A DNA stretch of 64,000 bases from JBARKJ01 sp963698885 (GTDB lineage: Bacteria; Nitrospirota; JACRHJ01). The position numbers were made by a program, and so were the translations under genes. The stretch is from positions 558,001 through 622,000 of the forward strand of contig CAVOSJ010000003.1 of the NCBI GenBank assembly GCA_963698885.1, read 5' to 3'. The notes under the pieces are model-generated. The model saw only the letters and a list, made by a program, of their open reading frames with translations, ran no database searches and had not been told where the DNA came from. This document shows positions 63,004 through 64,000 of this stretch, piece after piece (position 1 is the first letter of the stretch; each line of letters begins with the position of its first letter).

Positions 63004-63354
63004 CTATTCTTCAGGATGAATCGGCCCCTTGAGATATACCAGGACTTCTTCACCAGGATATGGCAGCCCCGCCACCTTCCATGCCTTCAGCGGGTCCATC
63101 TTGAACGGCTTCGACGTGCAGTTTTTTGGCTGGTGCACGTTGGTACAAACCATACCGAGCAGCGGGAAGGAGTTGAATTTCATGTAATAACTTCTGAGGA
63201 ACCTGATTACTTCCAGGCGGTCTTCGGTCAGCTTTTTAATGCCTTCCCGCGTCGCGATAGCTTCCGCTACGGACTCGTTCCAGGCGTTAATGTTAGTCAG
63301 GTATCCATTTGTGTCCAGCTCTACGGTACCGCCTTCATATTTTAGCGATGGCAT
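63004..63354 (-). CDS. DsrC/TusE-family protein without the canonical C-terminal cysteines
   Basis: 116 residues. The family core is clear (NESVAEAIATREGIKKLTED, RLEVIRFLRSYYMKFNSFP). In DsrC the C-terminal arm reads KxCK...GLPKPTGC; here it is KAWKVAGLPYPGEEV, so Trp 92 stands at the first Cys and Glu 103 at the last. Two other Cys (70 and 79) are present. It therefore cannot carry the usual DsrC trisulfide and may be a regulatory or different sulfur-handling homologue. Confidence 0.82.
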   Translation of the reverse strand: MPSLKYEGGTVELDTNGYLTNINAWNESVAEAIATREGIKKLTEDRLEVIRFLRSYYMKFNSFPLLGMVCTNVHQPKNCTSKPFKMDPLKAWKVAGLPYPGEEVLVYLKGPIHPEE

Positions 63355-63371
63355 CAGTTTCAGTCCTCCGG

Positions 63372-63815
63372 TTATTGATAGCCTTCGTACTTGCCTTCGA
63401 TATAATCTTTAAGATACCGGTTCTCCGCCGTCACCTTGTGCATCAGCCCTTTGACTACGTCTCTTATGGAGATGATGCCGGTCAGGTTCTGCCCGGACAT
63501 TACGGGCATATGGCGGATGTTGTTCTGGCTCATGATGTTCATTACGTAGTCGAGGTCATCCTCGATCAGGCCGATCAGGATGTTGTGGGACATTACTTCG
63601 CTGACCTTGCGGACGGAGAAGCCGTTAGGGTTTTCATTGATTTCGCGGAGCAGGTCTCTCTCAGATATAATGCCCTTCAGGTCACCATTGCTGTCAATAA
63701 CGGGCAGGCAGCTAATCTTGTTGACAATGAGGGTCTTAAGAGCCTCCGAGACTTTCTGGTCCACGTTTGCTGTAATGAGGCCCCTGCTGGTATCAAGAAT
63801 ATCTTTAATCTTCAT
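63372..63815 (-). CDS. CBS-domain pair protein
   Basis: 147 residues, two CBS domains (KALTIV.. SCLPVIDSNGDLKGIISERD and NIRHMPVMSGQNLTGIISIRD). CBS pairs bind adenine nucleotides and regulate partner proteins. No effector domain is fused. 17 bases upstream of the DsrC-like gene on the same strand. Confidence 0.9.
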   Translation of the reverse strand: MKIKDILDTSRGLITANVDQKVSEALKTLIVNKISCLPVIDSNGDLKGIISERDLLREINENPNGFSVRKVSEVMSHNILIGLIEDDLDYVMNIMSQNNIRHMPVMSGQNLTGIISIRDVVKGLMHKVTAENRYLKDYIEGKYEGYQ

Positions 63816-63933
63816 GTACCCCCCTTTGCCTGTAACCTCTTTGCCCGCTTCGCACGTAACTCTTTGCCCCTTTTGCCCTCTCTTCTAAAACCTTATCCGC
63901 CCTCTTAGCCTGCAGCCTTGCCGGGATTACGGA

Positions 63934-63953
63934 GGCCCCGGAATTCCGGGGCC
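63934..63953. repeat. Perfect 20-bp palindrome
   Basis: GGCCCCGGAATTCCGGGGCC, fully self-complementary, between the CBS gene and the next gene at the edge. It could be a terminator stem for the upstream gene, but no T-run follows on the minus strand. Confidence 0.6.
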
Positions 63954-63969
63954 CCCATGCAGCCCAAAA

Positions 63970-64000
63970 CTATTTTTTCTTGACGTAATAATGCTGCTTG
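63970..64000 (-). CDS. C-terminal end of a gene cut by the window edge
   Basis: Minus-strand frame entering from the right edge reads KQHYYVKKK and stops at TAG (63970-63972). Only nine residues are visible; the identity cannot be told. Confidence 0.3.
   Translation of the reverse strand, partial: KQHYYVKKK

Noticed and set aside
63970..64000. End of dsrB or another sulfite-reductase gene
   Set aside because: Only nine residues are visible; too little to name, although the neighbourhood would fit.

Overview
The window reads as a chromosomal segment of an uncultured anaerobic or microaerophilic bacterium of the Desulfobacterota/Nitrospirota kind. No marker here fixes the phylum. The clues are gene order (pheA-hisC-tyrA-aroA-cmk-plsC-rpsA-sppA-ihfB; DUF2905-spoIID-queA), a zinc-ribbon/receiver protein, a MoeA pair with a MoeA-PBP fusion, a NuoEF-linked formate dehydrogenase, a [NiFe] uptake hydrogenase, a DsrC-family protein and sigma-54 regulators. 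Coding density is high and GC moderately high, except in three AT-rich patches (about 11.7-12.3, 18.1-18.75 and 23.3-25.5 kb).

Layout. 0-8 kb: partial acylphosphatase, tRNA-Pro, zinc-ribbon receiver protein, degenerate M16 protein, SPOR protein, then the operon merR-mut7C-kch-DUF2905-spoIID-queA (minus strand). 8-13.5 kb: RACo-like ASKHA ATPase, MoeA-PBP fusion, AT-rich insert, second MoeA. 13.6-23.3 kb: aromatic amino acid / cmk / rpsA / sppA / ihfB supergroup, with an AT-rich insert between aroA and cmk. 23.3-25.5 kb: AT-rich island with a decayed ankyrin-repeat gene, a small coiled-coil gene between 48-bp direct repeats, and an IS21-like terminal-repeat remnant. 25.5-31 kb: mogA-like and MOSC genes, a small possibly leaderless gene, and mtnA-MCP-mltA overlapping head to tail. 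31-33.5 kb: secreted YHS protein, two thioredoxin-like lipoproteins, CcdA and a heavy-metal-binding protein. 34.5-39.6 kb: four-gene NAD-linked formate dehydrogenase behind a Fur-like box. 39.8 kb: tRNA-Glu, then a GT-C/TPR membrane protein.

41.8-60.2 kb is the most interesting part. Two paralogous modules each combine a sensor kinase of one sensor type, an NtrC-family regulator, a divergent single-domain universal stress protein (USP), a TauE/SafE exporter and a tandem-domain USP. Module 1 is preceded by a near-perfect -24/-12 promoter. Module 2 is divergent from its regulator and separated from it by two TTGC-N5-GCAA palindromes; it ends with its kinase and a PEP-synthase-like protein that lacks the normal C-terminal barrel. 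A membrane-bound [NiFe] hydrogenase (small, large, cytochrome b) follows. 60-64 kb: Memo-family protein, then CBS - DsrC-like - cobA - osmC - VOC on the minus strand.

Caution: at least ten otherwise normal genes, including rpsA, cmk and aroA, are broken by single-base frameshifts. Such genes should be intact in a living cell, so most of these are probably sequencing or assembly indels. Broken genes are given as full spans with the break points named.
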